Assembly (NCBI GenBank): GCA_015680685.1
Contig: MNCI01029550.1
Span: 447,290 to 511,289, forward strand
DNA length: 64,000 nt
Source: Gnetum montanum
Lineage: Eukaryota > Streptophyta > Gnetopsida > Gnetales > Gnetaceae
Direction: 5' to 3'
Part shown: positions 20,961-34,039 of the stretch, piece by piece
Layout of the letters: each line of letters begins with the position of its first letter
How positions within the stretch are numbered: the first letter of the stretch is position 1
The notes under the pieces: generated by a model
What the model saw: the letters and a program-made list of their open reading frames with translations, nothing else
Told to the model about the DNA's origin: nothing
The model's database searches: none
Program-made: the position numbers and the translations under genes

Positions 20961-22840
20961 AATACACCATCAAACCAAGCCATTGGGACATACTTTGTAA
21001 AGTTGTCCATTGATTTCCATAAAGTACTTGGCTCTGTGAAGAAACTGTTGTTTCTTCTTAAGGTCTAGATCTTGTAGTGTTTGTTGGGTAAGGAGATAGG
21101 TCAGAATGCTACTATACCAGTTTGTCTCCATGGGTGATTGGTCATTCACTACATCGACAAAGAGGAACTCATCAGGGAAGTGATCTAAAAATAGGATACT
21201 CATCCTCTTTGCTATCCTAGCGCAACCAAGATAAATGATTGGCAACTATGTTCTCGGTACCTTTATGATCAATCATCGTTAGATTGAACTCTTGTAGGAT
21301 TACTAGCCATCGTATAATACAGAAGCTTACCATTGGCTTATTTATGAGGTACCGAATTGCACTATGATCTATGTATATGAATACTTTGTATCCCAATACA
21401 TAGTGCCTAAATTTTTCTAGTGCAAAAACTAAAACCATTAATTCTTTTTCTGTAGTAGTGTAGTTAAGTTGTGCACCAGCTATACTTCTACTTGCACAAT
21501 GGATGTAATAAGGGCATTTTTTATCATCTAACTATGTAAGTACAGCTCCTAAGGCATAGTTGGACATATCAGTCATGACAAGGAATCGTTTGGACTAGTC
21601 AGGAGCTTGTAGAATGGATGTTTCTATTAGCTTCTGCTTTAAAGTTTGAAGGCTAGTTTGCATTCCCTAGTCCACTTGAAGGGTACGTCCTTTTTTGTTA
21701 ACTCTACCAATGGTTTGCAACCTTTGAAAAGTTTTCTATGAATCTCCTATAGTAGCTAGTGTTTCCAAGGAATGATCGAATGTCTTTGATAGTCTCCGGT
21801 TGATGGGTAATTCCTTGGATGACCTTGATTTTCTCAGGGTCTACCTCTATCCCTGCATGTGAAATTTTATGCCCAAGTACTATGCCTTCTTGGACCATTA
21901 AATGGCTTTTTTGCCAGTTGAGCCTTAGATTAGTCTCTACACATCTTTTCAGCACTTGCTCTAACTGGTCCAAGGCTTAATCAAAGCTTGCTCCATAAGT
22001 GGAGAAGTCATCCATAAAGACTTCCACACTATTTCCTATTTTCTGCTGGAATATGCTTAGAACTAAGCATTGAAACGTGGTAGGGGTATTGCACAAGCCA
22101 AACAACATTTGTTTATATGCAAATGTTCCCCAAGGATTGGTGAACTTAGTTTTGACATAATCTTCTGGGGCTATTTATATTTGGTTGTATCTACTATAGC
22201 CATCCAAAAAAGTATAATAGCGATGCCCTACGATTGTGTCTAAGACTTGGTCAACAAATGGCAACGAAAAGTGGTCCTTGAATGTTGCCATGTTTAGCAG
22301 CCTAAAATCTATGCACACCCTCCATTTGCCTTCCTTTTTAGGCATGATTACCAAGGGTCTAACCCATTCGCTATCAGCAATGGGGTATATGAACCCAGCC
22401 TTTAGAAGCTGTTCAATTTCTTCTTTTACTATTTTCTTCAACTTTGGGTTTAATCGTCTTTGTGGTTGTTTTCAAGGCTTCATGGAGGAGTCAATGTAAA
22501 TTTTGTGTTGGCATATCCTAGGATCTATTCTAGTTAATTTCAGATATGACTAGGAAAAGGCTTTTGACCACTTGTTTATTACCTTGAGCAGACTTTCTTT
22601 TTGTTGTGGAGTAAGTCTTGTGTTGATGATTACCGATTTTCCATTCTTAAGGAACATGTATTTCATACTGGTGAACAATGGTTTTAGCTCTAGGGGCTCT
22701 TGTTTAAATTTCTTGGGAATTTCCAACTTCCCCCAATTGATGTTTTCTAAGTTAGGACTGGGAAGTTGGCGGTCAACTTGCTCTAATGCATCAATGCTAT
22801 TTATGTAAGCACAAGTCAATCCCTTAGTTAGTTCCATGCA
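20961..22840 (-). pseudogene. Element A reverse transcriptase and RNase H
   Basis: RT reads on the minus strand from a conserved N-terminal region (about 22840) through WRVCIDFRLLN (about 22300), YYTFLDGYSRYNQI (about 22200) and the active site FMDDFSTYG (about 22005-22030). It continues to LNWQKSHLMVQEGIVLGH (about 21860-21915), a sequence style typical of Athila. RNase H follows, with the connection IDHSAIRYL (about 21355), and extends to about 21200. Fragments at 21704-21973, 21217-21438 and 20970-21245 are separately open. Stops and frameshifts separate them. Both catalytic Asp residues of FMDD remain. Confidence 0.9.
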
Positions 22841-22869
22841 TATAAGTGAGCTACTTTCTTGATCAGCTA

Positions 22870-23577
22870 TCAGCCACTGGGTGTCTTCTTGTCATGTGGT
22901 TGCTGCATATAGATACCTTTGTATGTCAATCGTTTGTGCACACTGATTGCATGCAAGCAATGTAAAACTCTGCACAACCCATGATCTTTGCACACAATTG
23001 TACCTTGTGTCACTGTATGTGATGCATGAACCTTCTTCTTCTCGATCTTTCCAAAAGTGTTTTCCTTAGATATTTCTAGGAGAAGATCGTGGATACCTAG
23101 GCATGCATCAATAGTGCTTAGCCATGCCCTTCCCATGATGAATGGGAAGTCCCACATACTGTTATTCACTTGGATCACCAGGAAGTCAGCTGGATACGAC
23201 CACCCACAAATAGTGGTAACAATGTCCTCCACTAATTCCAAGGGGACAGTGATGGACTAGTCAGCTAACTCTAAATGGACATTACTCTTTTTTAATGGGG
23301 GCAAGTTCCAGGCCTTATACATTTCTTGGGATATTAGGTTGACATCAGAACCTGAATCCAAAAGAGCTTTGCATGGCTCATTCCCAGTGATTTGTAGATA
23401 TATTAGGGGACTCCCAGGATCAGAGAATTTCTTGGGAAGGTGGCCAACTTTGATCCAATCAGTAACGACATGTGTTAACATTACCATATGTGTTGAATGT
23501 GGTATTAAGTTCAAAGGGGGCTCTGAAGCTTTAGTTGATACAGAGGTGTCCAAAGACTTAGCCACTTGAGATTGCAA
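22870..23577 (-). pseudogene. Element A retropepsin
   Basis: The aspartic protease domain has an intact active site ALLDSGSDVNLIS (about 23330-23370) and a conserved FIMGRAWLST block (about 23105-23135). One TAG stop separates the 23257-23577 frame from 22870-23241; otherwise the frame is continuous. The region between protease and RT (about 22840-23050) is poorly conserved and contains a run with several Cys and His. Products would be a protease cut from a gag-pol polyprotein. Confidence 0.88.
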
Positions 23578-23589
23578 AGGCTTGGTTGG

Positions 23590-26016
23590 ACTATTGGTTT
23601 TGAAGAAAGATCTTTTTTTATATGATTGTTAGAACCAATGGTAGGTTGAGGATTAACAGCCCTTGTGGCATTGCATTGTTGTGGTTGAGCAGGGAGTTCA
23701 CCTTGCATTGCTGGAGTAGGTGGTAATAGAGCTATTGGTGGGAAAGACGCGTTCGGATTGGAAGGATGGTATACTTGTGGAATGTTGCCCCTAGGAGAGA
23801 GAGTCCTATAGTACTCATGAGCTTGGTAGTGATGTTGGGGAGTAATGTGACCAACAGAGTCACATGGAGAGATCAGATGCTACACGTAATATCCATATGG
23901 GTCTAGTTTCCAGTATGGATATTGTTGCCTTGATAGTGGCATTCCCCATGATTGTGGGTGCTGCCACTATTGATGTTTCTTGATTGGTTGTGGTGGAGTT
24001 CTACTTGGATAATACGTTAAGGATTGGTGGAACTACTTTGGGTTACCTTGGGGATAAGGTAACCATCAGGATGTTTGTCGTTTGTTTAATTGTGGATTAA
24101 GTGCATACATCCCAGACTCTTGTAAATGTGAGATTACAGGGCAACATCCCTTAGGATGGTTGTATTGACAAATCTCACATCCACTATCATCATCCGTATT
24201 TGAGTCCACAACCTCTTCAATAATAGCAACTTTACCCTTACCCTTGTTACGTGCATTTTCTACTTCTCTCTTTTTCCTTTTTTTCCTGGTCACTACCTCG
24301 CTCCCTAGACTCTTGTACTACTTTGAGCACAGTTTGAAACCTACTATCCAGGGAGTCCCACATTTGGTCTAACTTTGCTGATACTTCTGATGCTAACTTT
24401 TGAATAGGCAAGGTTTTCCTATTCACCATCTCTTTAAGTGGTGATTCTTCCTTATCCTTACAAAATCTTACTCCCTTCTTTCAGAGGAAGGATCTTAGTT
24501 GTATTCTTCCATGCACTCTCTTTTTCATAGCTCACCTTCTTCTTTAGCTACTTGCTCTAGCAGTGTGTGAATTTGATGGAACCTAAGCTCAGATAACCTT
24601 CCTTGGGCATAAGTCCTAAGGGTCCTTCTTGTTTCATGCCTAAGCCCATCTACAAGATGGCGTAGTTGATCCTGCTGCAAATAACCATGGCCAAGAAAAT
24701 GATGTAAGAGTGCATAATAGCAGCCCATGGTAGCATCCAAGGGTTCATGACTTCCTTGTTTCCATCCTTAGATTTGCTTTCGTAGGTTAGACACTCAGGA
24801 GTACGTTTGATACTGATCATTGAAAAATTCTAGCATCATACTCCACCTATGAATGAATTCCGATTCTAAGGACAGGTACCATCTTTCAGCTTCTTTTATT
24901 AGTATTTGTGGGAACAATTTAAGCTTTTTCCACTCATTTTCTATGTTTTGCAAGGCACAACCATCATGAAATGCTTGTAAGTGATTTTGAGGATCAATGT
25001 TATAACCCCCTTCAAATCATGGGATATTATTCATATCTAACCTTTTGATCCTACTATCATTTTGGTGCCTTGTTGGAACTCTCACAGCCTCAGTTATATC
25101 TCTCATGCGTCGCGTAGCGAGTAGGGGTTCATCATAATCATCTTGTTCATAGCGTCTATGGTGCCTATGTAGTTCCCTACTCTCCCTTCTTCTATGGCGT
25201 GATTCCATAGAGTGCCCTCATCCTCCATCTTGGTTGTCTCATTTGTGACTTCCACTTTGTTTACCCTTATCCTCATGATATGTTTCTCTATGGATACATC
25301 CAAACATGGAAGGAGAGGGTGAAGGTGACGATGAAGGTGAAGAAGAAGGAGAAACGCCACCATGATAGTGTCTACTACCTTCTCTTCGGTGGTCTCTACC
25401 TCGATCGTAGTTGTGATTAGAATGTCCACCTTTGTCATGTGCCTTTGTTCCTTTTTTGGACTCTTTGTGTCCATTGGTATCAACACCTAGGTTGTGAATA
25501 GTAGAATGAAGGTTCTGATACACAACCCCTTGGCCAAAGTCAAGGGGAGGAACATCATTATGTGGGTGACTGCCTAAGGTAGGTTTATCATCCTCAATTT
25601 CACTTAAAACGTGGGGCATACTTAGACTATTTTCCCTTCAAGGACTTATGGTGTTTCTCTTATTGCAAGTCCCTTTGACATTGTGCTTCGATGGGACGAT
25701 AGTCTCTCAAATCATAGTCTTGCACAATGTACTCTACATGTAAGTGTTGCATGCCTATTCGTGTGAGAGCACAAAGAAGCATACTTGGGACTAAACAGTC
25801 AGGAGGTAACACTATGTTACCTTCCAAGTCATACCAACACAACTACTTGTCTTGGTGGAGAATAAAGGTGAAGTCAGGTACATATTCATTGGGATGAACA
25901 TATACCACATGAAACTGTTGAGGAATTGGTAGGTCAACGTCATGTGTAACTTGCCACAGATTGCTTCTTGTGTTAGTCCTAGGCAGTGAAGTGCTTTTGT
26001 GTGAAGAAGAAGACAT
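23590..26016 (-). pseudogene. Element A gag
   Basis: This is a decayed capsid gene. I take the start at 26016 (MSSSSHKST) instead of the upstream Met at 26064, because elements B (56470) and D (40047) start at the aligned Met with a similar serine- and lysine-rich sequence. The gag-domain core lies at about 24730-25060, with WFEGGYNIDPQNHLQAF and ERWYLSLESEF. A conserved helical block HGYLQQDQLRHLVDGLRHE lies at about 24640. A Cys/His knuckle (CEICQYNHPKGC, about 24145-24180) sits near the C-terminus. Several frameshifts and stops occur (for example near 25660, 25200 and 24780). Confidence 0.85.
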
Positions 26017-26129
26017 CTTGTCTTTTTCAGTTGGCAATGTACTAGTATCTTTTTTCTTAACCAACCCTAAGGGTTCATTCCAATGATGTGAATGATTCCT
26101 AAGTTTTACTTAGCGCAAAAACAACTAAG

Positions 26130-26147
26130 TCCTCGACAATGGTGCCA
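26130..26147 (-). promoter_or_regulatory. PBS of element A (tRNA-Asp type)
   Basis: On the minus strand the bases one position after the LTR end read TGGCACCATTGTCGAGGA. This resembles TGGCGCCGTTGCCGGGGA, the complement of the plant tRNA-Asp 3' end, with several G-to-A or C-to-T changes. Confidence 0.7.
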
Positions 26148-26148
26148 A

Positions 26149-26991
26149 TGATGAGCTGCGAGGTACCCCTACGCTCAACCATACAAATACGAGCATTTCA
26201 CAAATGATCTGGTCAAATTTCAAGGACTAAGTGCCTATGTGCCTTTGTGGAACAATAACAGGTTGATTAATCATTGTCTTCCCAAACTTACTTGTATGTC
26301 ACAGTTGTATGGTTAAGTAAGCTTGAGGCATATGATTTTTATGGCTTTTATGTGTTTTATATCTTATGCTAATTAGGAGGGAAGAGAAAGATAACTAAGT
26401 AACTAATCTAGTTTAAATATTCATTAACTAAGTTCTAAGTACTCCTAACACCAGTATCCATTCCCACTTATTGTACACATTCTGAACTAGTGCAATGCTG
26501 TTGGGATTACCAAACGCTAATCATTACTGGGTTACCAAGTGCTACACGCATGCTTGAAGTGGTTGTACTGAGTGTATTTAACTAAGAGAGTTGTAGGGTG
26601 GGAGAAATCATTAATTATCTATGAAAGCATTAAGCATTAAATAATAATTAACACTAATTAATCTATTCTCTATGTTGCAAGGTTTATCATAAAGTTCGTC
26701 TTTATTGTCGTACACAAAGTGTGCTCAAGTACATAATGCTCAAATAAAGATCCGTTCACTCTATGACTCCTACTGTGGGCACGCAGAAATAATTCTAACT
26801 TTGGGGGAAGAAATTGGCAAGAGGTTGGCTAAGGGACTAACTTCTAACTGTGGAAACCAAAGGTGCCACCTCTTATTTATAGATAATGAGACAGGCCGTG
26901 ATATCGGGTATTTGATATCGCATGGTAGATTTGATATCGTGGACGCGATATCATGGATGCAATATTGCGTACGCAATATCATGGTTCATCA
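26149..26991 (-). mobile_element. Element A 5' LTR (843 bp)
   Basis: Starts TGATGAG and ends TTCATCA, so the 7-bp terminal inverted repeat has one mismatch. It carries the family's TATA box on the minus strand (about 26870-26882), GATATC palindromes (26895-26982) and AATAAAGA (about 26697-26705) as a possible polyadenylation signal. Confidence 0.88.
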
Positions 26992-26996
26992 GCTGG

Positions 26997-29900
26997 GATG
27001 ACTTCTTTGGGCTTTTTATGCTCCTTCTTGTTGGTGTGTCCATTGCACTATGAGTGCACAGAATGTCTTGGAATTCATGGTGAGGAATAAGAAGGTCTCT
27101 ATAATAGTGAAAGCACAAGGATCACTCGATTGCCTCTCGATGATAAGCCCTTCCTATAGAAAGTTCCCTCAAGGTTGCATTTTACTAATGGCTTCTTTGG
27201 GAAAAATCCCCATCCAAAATTACAGAGGTAACATCAAGCTCATTGACCTTATGAAGTCGTAGTTTTTTGTCATGTGTATAGTTTGTGACTTTATGATTTG
27301 CTAGCCATTGGAGTGGCTCACTAGTGGACATCTCAGGGTGCTCTAGAGCCTGAAAGGAAGGTTTCTCCTAAAGATATTTGTCTTCTTTGTGGATGCACTT
27401 AATCATTTTATTCAACAAGAGTAGGTAGAAAACCTGAATATGATCAAGCACAAGAAGTTGCTCAAGGCCCTAGTTAGGGTTTAAAGAATGATTGAGGTGA
27501 ACATTGTGAAGGAAAATTACATTTAGGATCTAAAGCATGTGGACAAAATCCCATAAGCATAAGAAAATTTTAGATTTGTCAAAAGCAAAGATGTGCATTA
27601 ATAGATGACAATTCCCTAGAGAGCTCCTACCCACCTTGATCCTAATATTTATGTTATATCTAGTCTTAACTCCATAGTTGTTGCTTAGATACCAAGGCAC
27701 TATCCATATGCATCTCCTCTACTTTGATTGCCCATCCTCAACTATCTCCCTTCCCACAAAGGACACACACTCTAGTTCCTTGACAAAACACTTTTGGCCT
27801 GACATTGTTTGAGATTGAGGATGTCTTGTTCATCTCCTCTATCCATAACTCTAGTGGCCATCATCTTTGCATGCACAACATAGCTACCACTTGTATTTAG
27901 AAAACTAACATTGGCTCTCTTATAACTATCCTTGAAAATGATGAGCCTAACTTGCCTTGGCCCTCGGCTCCCATGTCTCATTCATCCCTACCCTTGCACC
28001 CCAATCCAAATAACCTAATTCATTAGCTAGAGCCATCTACCATCCATGAATTCATCCACCTTGCCTTGTCCTAAGGATTAAAGCCAAATGATGTCACGTC
28101 ATCCTTGCGCACAAGCATATTTGGATATTTGATGGTATAATGAGACCTTTGACATGTACAATTGTCATAGGACACCAAAGCCATTTTGGGTCTTACAATC
28201 ACAAGTGATTAGTGTGGCATGATTATTTGGCCAAATGATGCTCCTACCTATACCAAATATCGTGAACTTAATTCCACCAATCTTTGGAATGGTGACAAGC
28301 TTAATTTGGAGACCTTCCCATGGAACACCCTTCCACTAAATGATGATACTACTATTGGCCTTGCTAGTGCATCATTATGCTTCCACTCCATCCTTTTCTT
28401 CTAATTCAATATTGCCTTGGTTTCCCATTTTTTTGATATGCACTTGCTCATAACTATTTGCAACTATTCCCAAGTCTTTAGCCATGTAAGTTTCTTGTGT
28501 TGGATCCACCTTGTTGTAGGTTGTTTAATAGTATGTTATGTTGCTTTTATATTGCATACAAAAATCTTGCCTAGGACTCAAAAGGTCTAATTTTGTAATG
28601 TCATAGAAGTTTTTCTAAGGACTAAAAAGGACTAATTTTCTTATTTATTCATACATGCTTTTTGAGATTTCCTAAAAGAAAATTTAGGGCATCATCTTTG
28701 TTTGAAAAGAATAACATTACATTATGTCTATCTCTTTACTTTAAATTCATCTAGCTAAAAATCTTTTGAATTTTGTTTATCTATTTCCAATATGTAACAT
28801 GGTATGCAACATGTAAAATTAGTAAAACTACTACGAAATGTTTCAGTTGAATACATGACAATGTTAATAATAAATAACTTGTGAAGTAGACCTACTCTTG
28901 ACTTTTGAATGATGTAACATGCCAAACGAAACATCAGAATACATAATGCCCTATAGCTAATGGTTTGTGAATAGTTTAAATAAATTAACCTAAACATCCC
29001 ATAGTCCATACTACCCTATATAGCTCATACACCCCCACTTCTATACCTACTACCTACTAATCCCACATAAACTAATAAACTAACATTTTCCCACATTCTC
29101 TCTTTATCCCACTACCTCCCTTGATAAACTAAAAAACTACCATCCTACCTATTATATTCACACTATATCCCATACATGCATACAAGACATTCTCGATCCA
29201 ATATGAAACTGAAAACTAAAATTTTTTACTTATGTCTACTAAGACCCATTAAATCTAGACTAGTTTCAGGATTCCTTTTACAATTTTTTTGTTAATTTGT
29301 AACTTAGTGCTACCTTGTAGAATCAATCCTATGACCTAGGGTTACTAGGCTAGACCCTTAACACTAGGGTAACACCTTATTGTTAGTTTCGTTGGGATAA
29401 CCAAAAACCATTTTGTTTGTACTTTGAATATGATAGAACCACCAAGATATATTGGAATGATTAAATGTAATGCATATCTACTTTCAAATTTTGTATGTAC
29501 ATATTTGTTTGAAAACTTTGCAATTCTATCACACATCAAAATTTGCTTATGATCTGTTGTAATTCTATTATGCTGTAGACAACTTCCTATGAATTTGATT
29601 TAGGTATGTTTTGTAATTTTTTGGATATTGTTTTTTATGATTTTGAGGTTCTTTAATTTAACGATTTATCATCATCCATAGATTTGTATGATCTGATTTT
29701 TCAGCATTGAGGTTTTCTATAAATTCATTTTTTTAAATTAGGATCTTTAATTTAATAATATGCCATCATTTGCAAATTGGTACAATTTGATTTTCAAATT
29801 TGAGGTTTTCTATAGCTTTTTTTCTTCAAAAAGTAGGGATTTTTATGTAATAATGTGCATCTACAAATTTCTACGATACAAAAATAATCAAAATTTTTCA

Positions 29901-30880
29901 TTTTCTATTTCTATCTTTAGCAAAATTTTCCAATTTTATTTTTGATATAATGATTTAGAAGAAACTTGGGGTTTTGTATCATTTAGAAAATGGGTTTTTT
30001 CTTTTAACGATTTGGAATGAAATTGGGGTTGAAAATTGTACGATTTGATTTTTCAATTTCAATGCCTTTTTGTAGATTTGGTTTTTCTTTTAAAACTTAA
30101 AATCTTTGATTTAATACATTGTTATCATTTGCAAATTTGTACGATTTGAATTTTCAAAGTTGACTATATGAGAATGGTCTAAAATTTTCATTTTCTATTG
30201 TCATCTTTTGCAAATTTTTGCAAACTAATCTTTGATAAGATGATTCAGAAAGAAAGTAGGTTTGTTGCATTCACAAAATGGATTTTTTTTTCTAATGATT
30301 TGAAATAAAATTGAGTCAAAATTGAAATTTTACATTTAACAATATGTAAGTGATATTTTTAGTTTAACAATCACACACTACACATTATTACTATGTAATT
30401 GACATTTTTAGTTTAACAATTACATGCTACAACATTTAATTTAGGTACACCTATGGCTTTTTAATTCATTGAGTTTGGTTCTTAGAATTAGCTTTTTCTT
30501 AGCAAATTTCAATATTTTTGTAACTATTGAAACATTCACAGTTGAATTTGGTCTTTTCTATAGTTATTTAAATCTTGACATTGCCAAGAATGTTAGACCT
30601 ATTGTCTCTCATGTTTCAATGTCAATAGTTACACAAAGTCAAAATTTACAAAATGGCTACAAAATGTAAAAGTGTGAATGTCAAATATTTTATAAAAGTA
30701 TATGGCAAATATAGAAGATTAGGAAGCACTTGTTAAAAAGGTAAAAAAATTAATTTGCTTTTGAAATTTAAATAATTATTATCTAAATTGTTTCTATCTA
30801 ATAACTTCCGTAGGACAAACATCAACGAAAACTTTCTAATCCAAGAGAAGCATAACAATAGGAACTACTTGCAAAAAAGG
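26997..30880. other. Unassigned region, no gene recognised
   Basis: Only short open frames occur, with no motif I recognise. 27000-28500 is of mixed composition with coding-like stretches that do not resolve into a known protein. 28500-29560 is AT-rich and featureless. 29580-30450 holds degenerate AT-rich repeats (see separate entry). Confidence 0.5.
29580..30450. repeat. AT-rich degenerate repeats
   Basis: Recurring phrases close to TCATTTGCAAATTTGTACGA and TTTTCAAATTTGAGGTTTTC appear near 29665, 29765, 30030 and 30130 at irregular spacing of about 100-260 bp. Copies are diverged and the boundaries are unclear. Confidence 0.5.
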
Positions 30881-30889
30881 GTAATGACT

Positions 30890-31990
30890 AAAACTTATAT
30901 TCACCACCACTTGGTCCTACCTACTTGCTACTGTAGGAGTTTCTTACAGAGTTCATACACGTGCTCAATAGCAACATGGGACTCTGGCATTGATTATTTA
31001 TGAGTGAGTGGTGGTGGCAACTACTCTCCTTATATTATCTTAGTAGGCACTTTATCTTTTATCAATTCTACCCAAGAGGTAGCAGGATCATGTCTGATGT
31101 TGTTATTGGTGTAGCCAGTGATTCATCCCCTTTTGCATAATTTTTGAATGAGACATGGAAAGGGGAGTTTCTTCCTTCCACATTCATTTTCTTTGAATCG
31201 CTTCTCTATCTCCAAATATACTAGCTATGGAAGGTTAATAGGAAATGTCCTACTCAAAGTAGTGCATGCATAGGAAAAGAAGGTTGTCACCTTGCTAGGC
31301 CTCACCATCGAATTGAGGTGGTAGGCCAACATTTTGAAATATGCATGCTTCACTGTTGTAAGTGCAGTGTACTCCTTATGGTCAACTCCATAGCATTACT
31401 AGATCCACTCCTTTTTGACCTTTGGATTTACTTGCATTAATACTTCTACCAAGGTTGTTCCAATTTCTGGCAATCCAAGGGCCTCTGTAATGATCTTCAC
31501 TAAGTAGAAGATAAAAATGTCCTTGATCTTCATAGTGGAATTACCTTACTTTTTATTCTAGAAGAGATATGTTTCTCCCATGTACCATTTCCTACTAGAA
31601 GTAAGAATGGGACACATGGGAGAAGTCTGAAGTTGGGTTTTAACTTCTTTTGGGGCAAAGTCCAAGAAAGTTCCAAAGTTTAGTTTAGGAAGAATCACTT
31701 TTTAAGCTTACCTTAGGTAGGCCTCTATTAGAGTGATCTCAAGGTTTGATCTTAGTTTGGATGTCTCATCGTAGTGGGATTACTTCATTTTAACTTCTAG
31801 AATTTGACGAATAGATTCCACTTCAGGGTCCTCCTGAAGAGGTCTTGTTGCATGAGTCTTAACTACCAGCTCTTGGGGTGGCTTCACTTCATGGGCTCTT
31901 CCAGTTCTAGGCTACGTCTCCCTTGGTTAGAATGGTCTTACTTCCTACAGTCATTTTGGTCTTGGTGCCATCTATAATCACAACATGATC
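30890..31990 (-). pseudogene. Element E-like ORF remnant (PF20167-like)
   Basis: This minus-strand sequence aligns by eye with the ORF of element E. The block at about 31140-31330 matches 45600-45800, and the flanking region up to 32240 matches up to 46690. Recognisable runs include AYHLNS and RPSKVTTF, an LPFPCLIQKLCKR stretch and a WYMGETYLF stretch. I assign it to the plant-transposon class (PF20167-like) by resemblance. Stops and shifts are frequent, so it is dead. Its element has no clear left LTR here. Confidence 0.6.
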
Positions 31991-32239
31991 AAGGATTAGT
32001 ATTTGGTGTGTAACTTTGGAACACTTTAGTACCTTATCTCTTTGGGTTAGTTACACTTGACTAAGTTGTGATCATTGCTGGATTAATTATTTTAATATTA
32101 TTTTATGATTATTTCATCTTAATGTCTACTAGAGTTCATAGGAAATGTTTAACACTCATTAATTAGTGATTTTAATATTATTTTATTCCTTAAACCTTGT
32201 GGGAGTTAGAAAATTTCCAAAAAAATTTTCATCAAAAAC

Positions 32240-32530
32240 ATAAGGTTTGTGACCTCCATGACATAGAGCTCACCTCTAGTAGCTATAGGAATGAAGAACA
32301 AGATTAATTGGGCAAGTGGTGTGAAAGTTATGGGCTCTAGAAGGTTCTAGGCTTTAAAAACTGCAAAAAATCCTTCATTGTTTGGAAGAAAATGGAAAAA
32401 CTTTTGAAAGTTTCATGCTATATTTGTAGGTTTTTATAGCTAGGTTGATGGAATCCTATAGATGGGGTTGCATTGACATGAGGGGTTGTGTCAACGATAT
32501 CCCATTGATGTAACCAAGACAAAAACTTAT
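32240..32530 (-). mobile_element. Possible LTR remnant
   Basis: Around 32430-32510 the order TTTTTATAG, then a CATTGA/TCAATG-type palindrome cluster, then a TGATGTAACC phrase matches the end of the LTR at 40905-41020. The ends are not definable. It lies between the E-like ORF and the 3' part of element D, where an LTR is expected. Confidence 0.35.
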
Positions 32531-32847
32531 CTTTGAAACTTTTCCCAAAAACAAAGAGTTTAGGCATAAAGTTGAAGTTCATAGGGACCCAAAAAAGTCA
32601 TCAACATGAAGAAATTCTTGAAGAAAGATGGATAATGCAAAAAAATGAGATTTGATTGGATAAAACTTAAAAAGGAGTGCAAAACTAGATGCAGTCAATG
32701 TGGAGCATGAATGATTTGAATGTGAAAATTTCTAAGGGATGAGGAGCTTAACTAGCCCAACCAAGGAGTATGTAAGTGGGTCCACCTCATAATAGGCTCA
32801 TTCCTTTAATGCTCTTGCATGTCCTTGGACTAAGGAGTTTATAAAGA

Positions 32848-33132
32848 CTAAATCCAGTAAGAATCTATGTAAGAATTTTGACATATCAAACTAAGACTTT
32901 GAACAAAACATGAAAAACAACAATTAGGTGAGTTATGGAAAGCATAGGTAGATGAGGGAAAGAATAAAATGGAGTTCCATATCATGGTTACATGAATTTC
33001 CTTGTCTATTTTATGTTTAATATGACCTGATAACATCCATCCTTGGTCTAGATCAAAACCAACCACTTTCAGTGACTTTGCATTGACACTCCAAGATTGG
33101 TCCAACCCCTCAAGGAACACGAATATCCCCAT
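32848..33132 (-). pseudogene. Post-integrase ORF of element D (env-like position)
   Basis: The 94-residue open frame begins MGIFVFLEGLDQSW and ends in a hydrophobic stretch. It aligns with the central part of 51912-52379 in element B, sharing the K-S-L-x2-V-G core, an HI-x-H/K run and a hydrophobic C-terminus. Athila-lineage elements often carry an extra, sometimes envelope-like, ORF between integrase and the 3' LTR, and this sits at that place. No signal peptide or fusion-type motif is evident. Function unknown. Confidence 0.45.
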
Positions 33133-34039
33133 AGATCAATCACCATTCCTAAAAGAGAAGAAAAGAGAAGTAAGAAGTGAGATGGACCTTAGTTAGAGGG
33201 GACCTTCAAGAATGGATAACATGTCTTTTAAGTCACATAACTAGTGCTTGTAGCCTGTTATTTTGTCTAAGGGGTATGCTTTGAATTTCCATTATATTTT
33301 TTTTGTTTTCTATTTTTGTTTGTTTTTTATGGGAACCACACCATGCAAATATTTTTGGCTTCCTATTATTGTTTAACAATGGAATTGTAAGAAATCCATG
33401 AGAACACTCATGCACCCACTAAGATAGGTAAGTACAGAGAGCATCAAATCCCCTTAAATTCATACCCTTGTATATCCATTTAATCCTTCCCAAGTTTGGA
33501 AGCTACCAAGATCATAAGTTTGTTATAATTTTCATTTAAGAAGGGATTGCATATTTCCAAAACAAGGAAACATCATAGAGTTTTTTGGATGGGTAGATGA
33601 CATGGAGTCACTACCTGTTATCATGAAAAGAAAACCATGTCTTAGTTATCAATACCAAAATTCAAAGATAAAATCCAAACGTTAGCAATCAAATAACATT
33701 ATAGTAAAAATGACCATCAATCAATAGCTACAATTTCAATTAGTCTTGGTGGCAATAAAGAAAAAAAAATAAACATAAGAAAAATAGTAGAAAGATCCAA
33801 ACCAAATAAAGTAAATATAGAAGAAATTATAAAATATTTAAGAAAGAGAAAAAGGTACTAAAAATGGTATTAAAAATTGTGAAAAGAAAAAGAAAAAAAA
33901 ACTAAGAAGCCACTTGGATTGATTAGCATGGATGGCCATCTACTCCACAATTGAGTTGGAAGGTGAAGATCTGAAAACTTGAGCATGCCTATCCATTCAT
34001 TAAGGTGTTCTGGTCATTGGCTCTTTTAGGCTCATGGAA

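Larger units (their letters stand above)
19855..26991 (-). mobile_element. Element A: Athila-like gypsy retrotransposon, 3' truncated
   Basis: The element reads on the minus strand with its 5' LTR at 26149-26991, PBS at 26130-26147, then gag, protease, RT-RNase H and integrase. The part downstream of integrase and the 3' LTR are missing: sequence similarity to B and D stops at 19855, exactly where the Tat-like LTR ends. GCTGG (26992-26996) follows the 5' LTR as a possible TSD half; its partner was not found. Frames are broken, but the catalytic motifs of protease, RT and integrase survive. Confidence 0.88.

Noticed and set aside
24247-26064. Initiation of element A gag at the Met at 26064
   Set aside because: Elements B and D align to the downstream Met at 26016, so the first 16 residues are likely leader.
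1-26991. Pairing the LTR at 1-672 with the LTR at 26149-26991 as one element
   Set aside because: Bases after the LTRs differ (gtttt versus GCTGG), the sequence after 672 is not the PPT region, and element A ends at 19855.
27000-28480. A possible host gene with an open frame at 28219-28404
   Set aside because: No start context, splice structure or known motif could be supported; left as unassigned.
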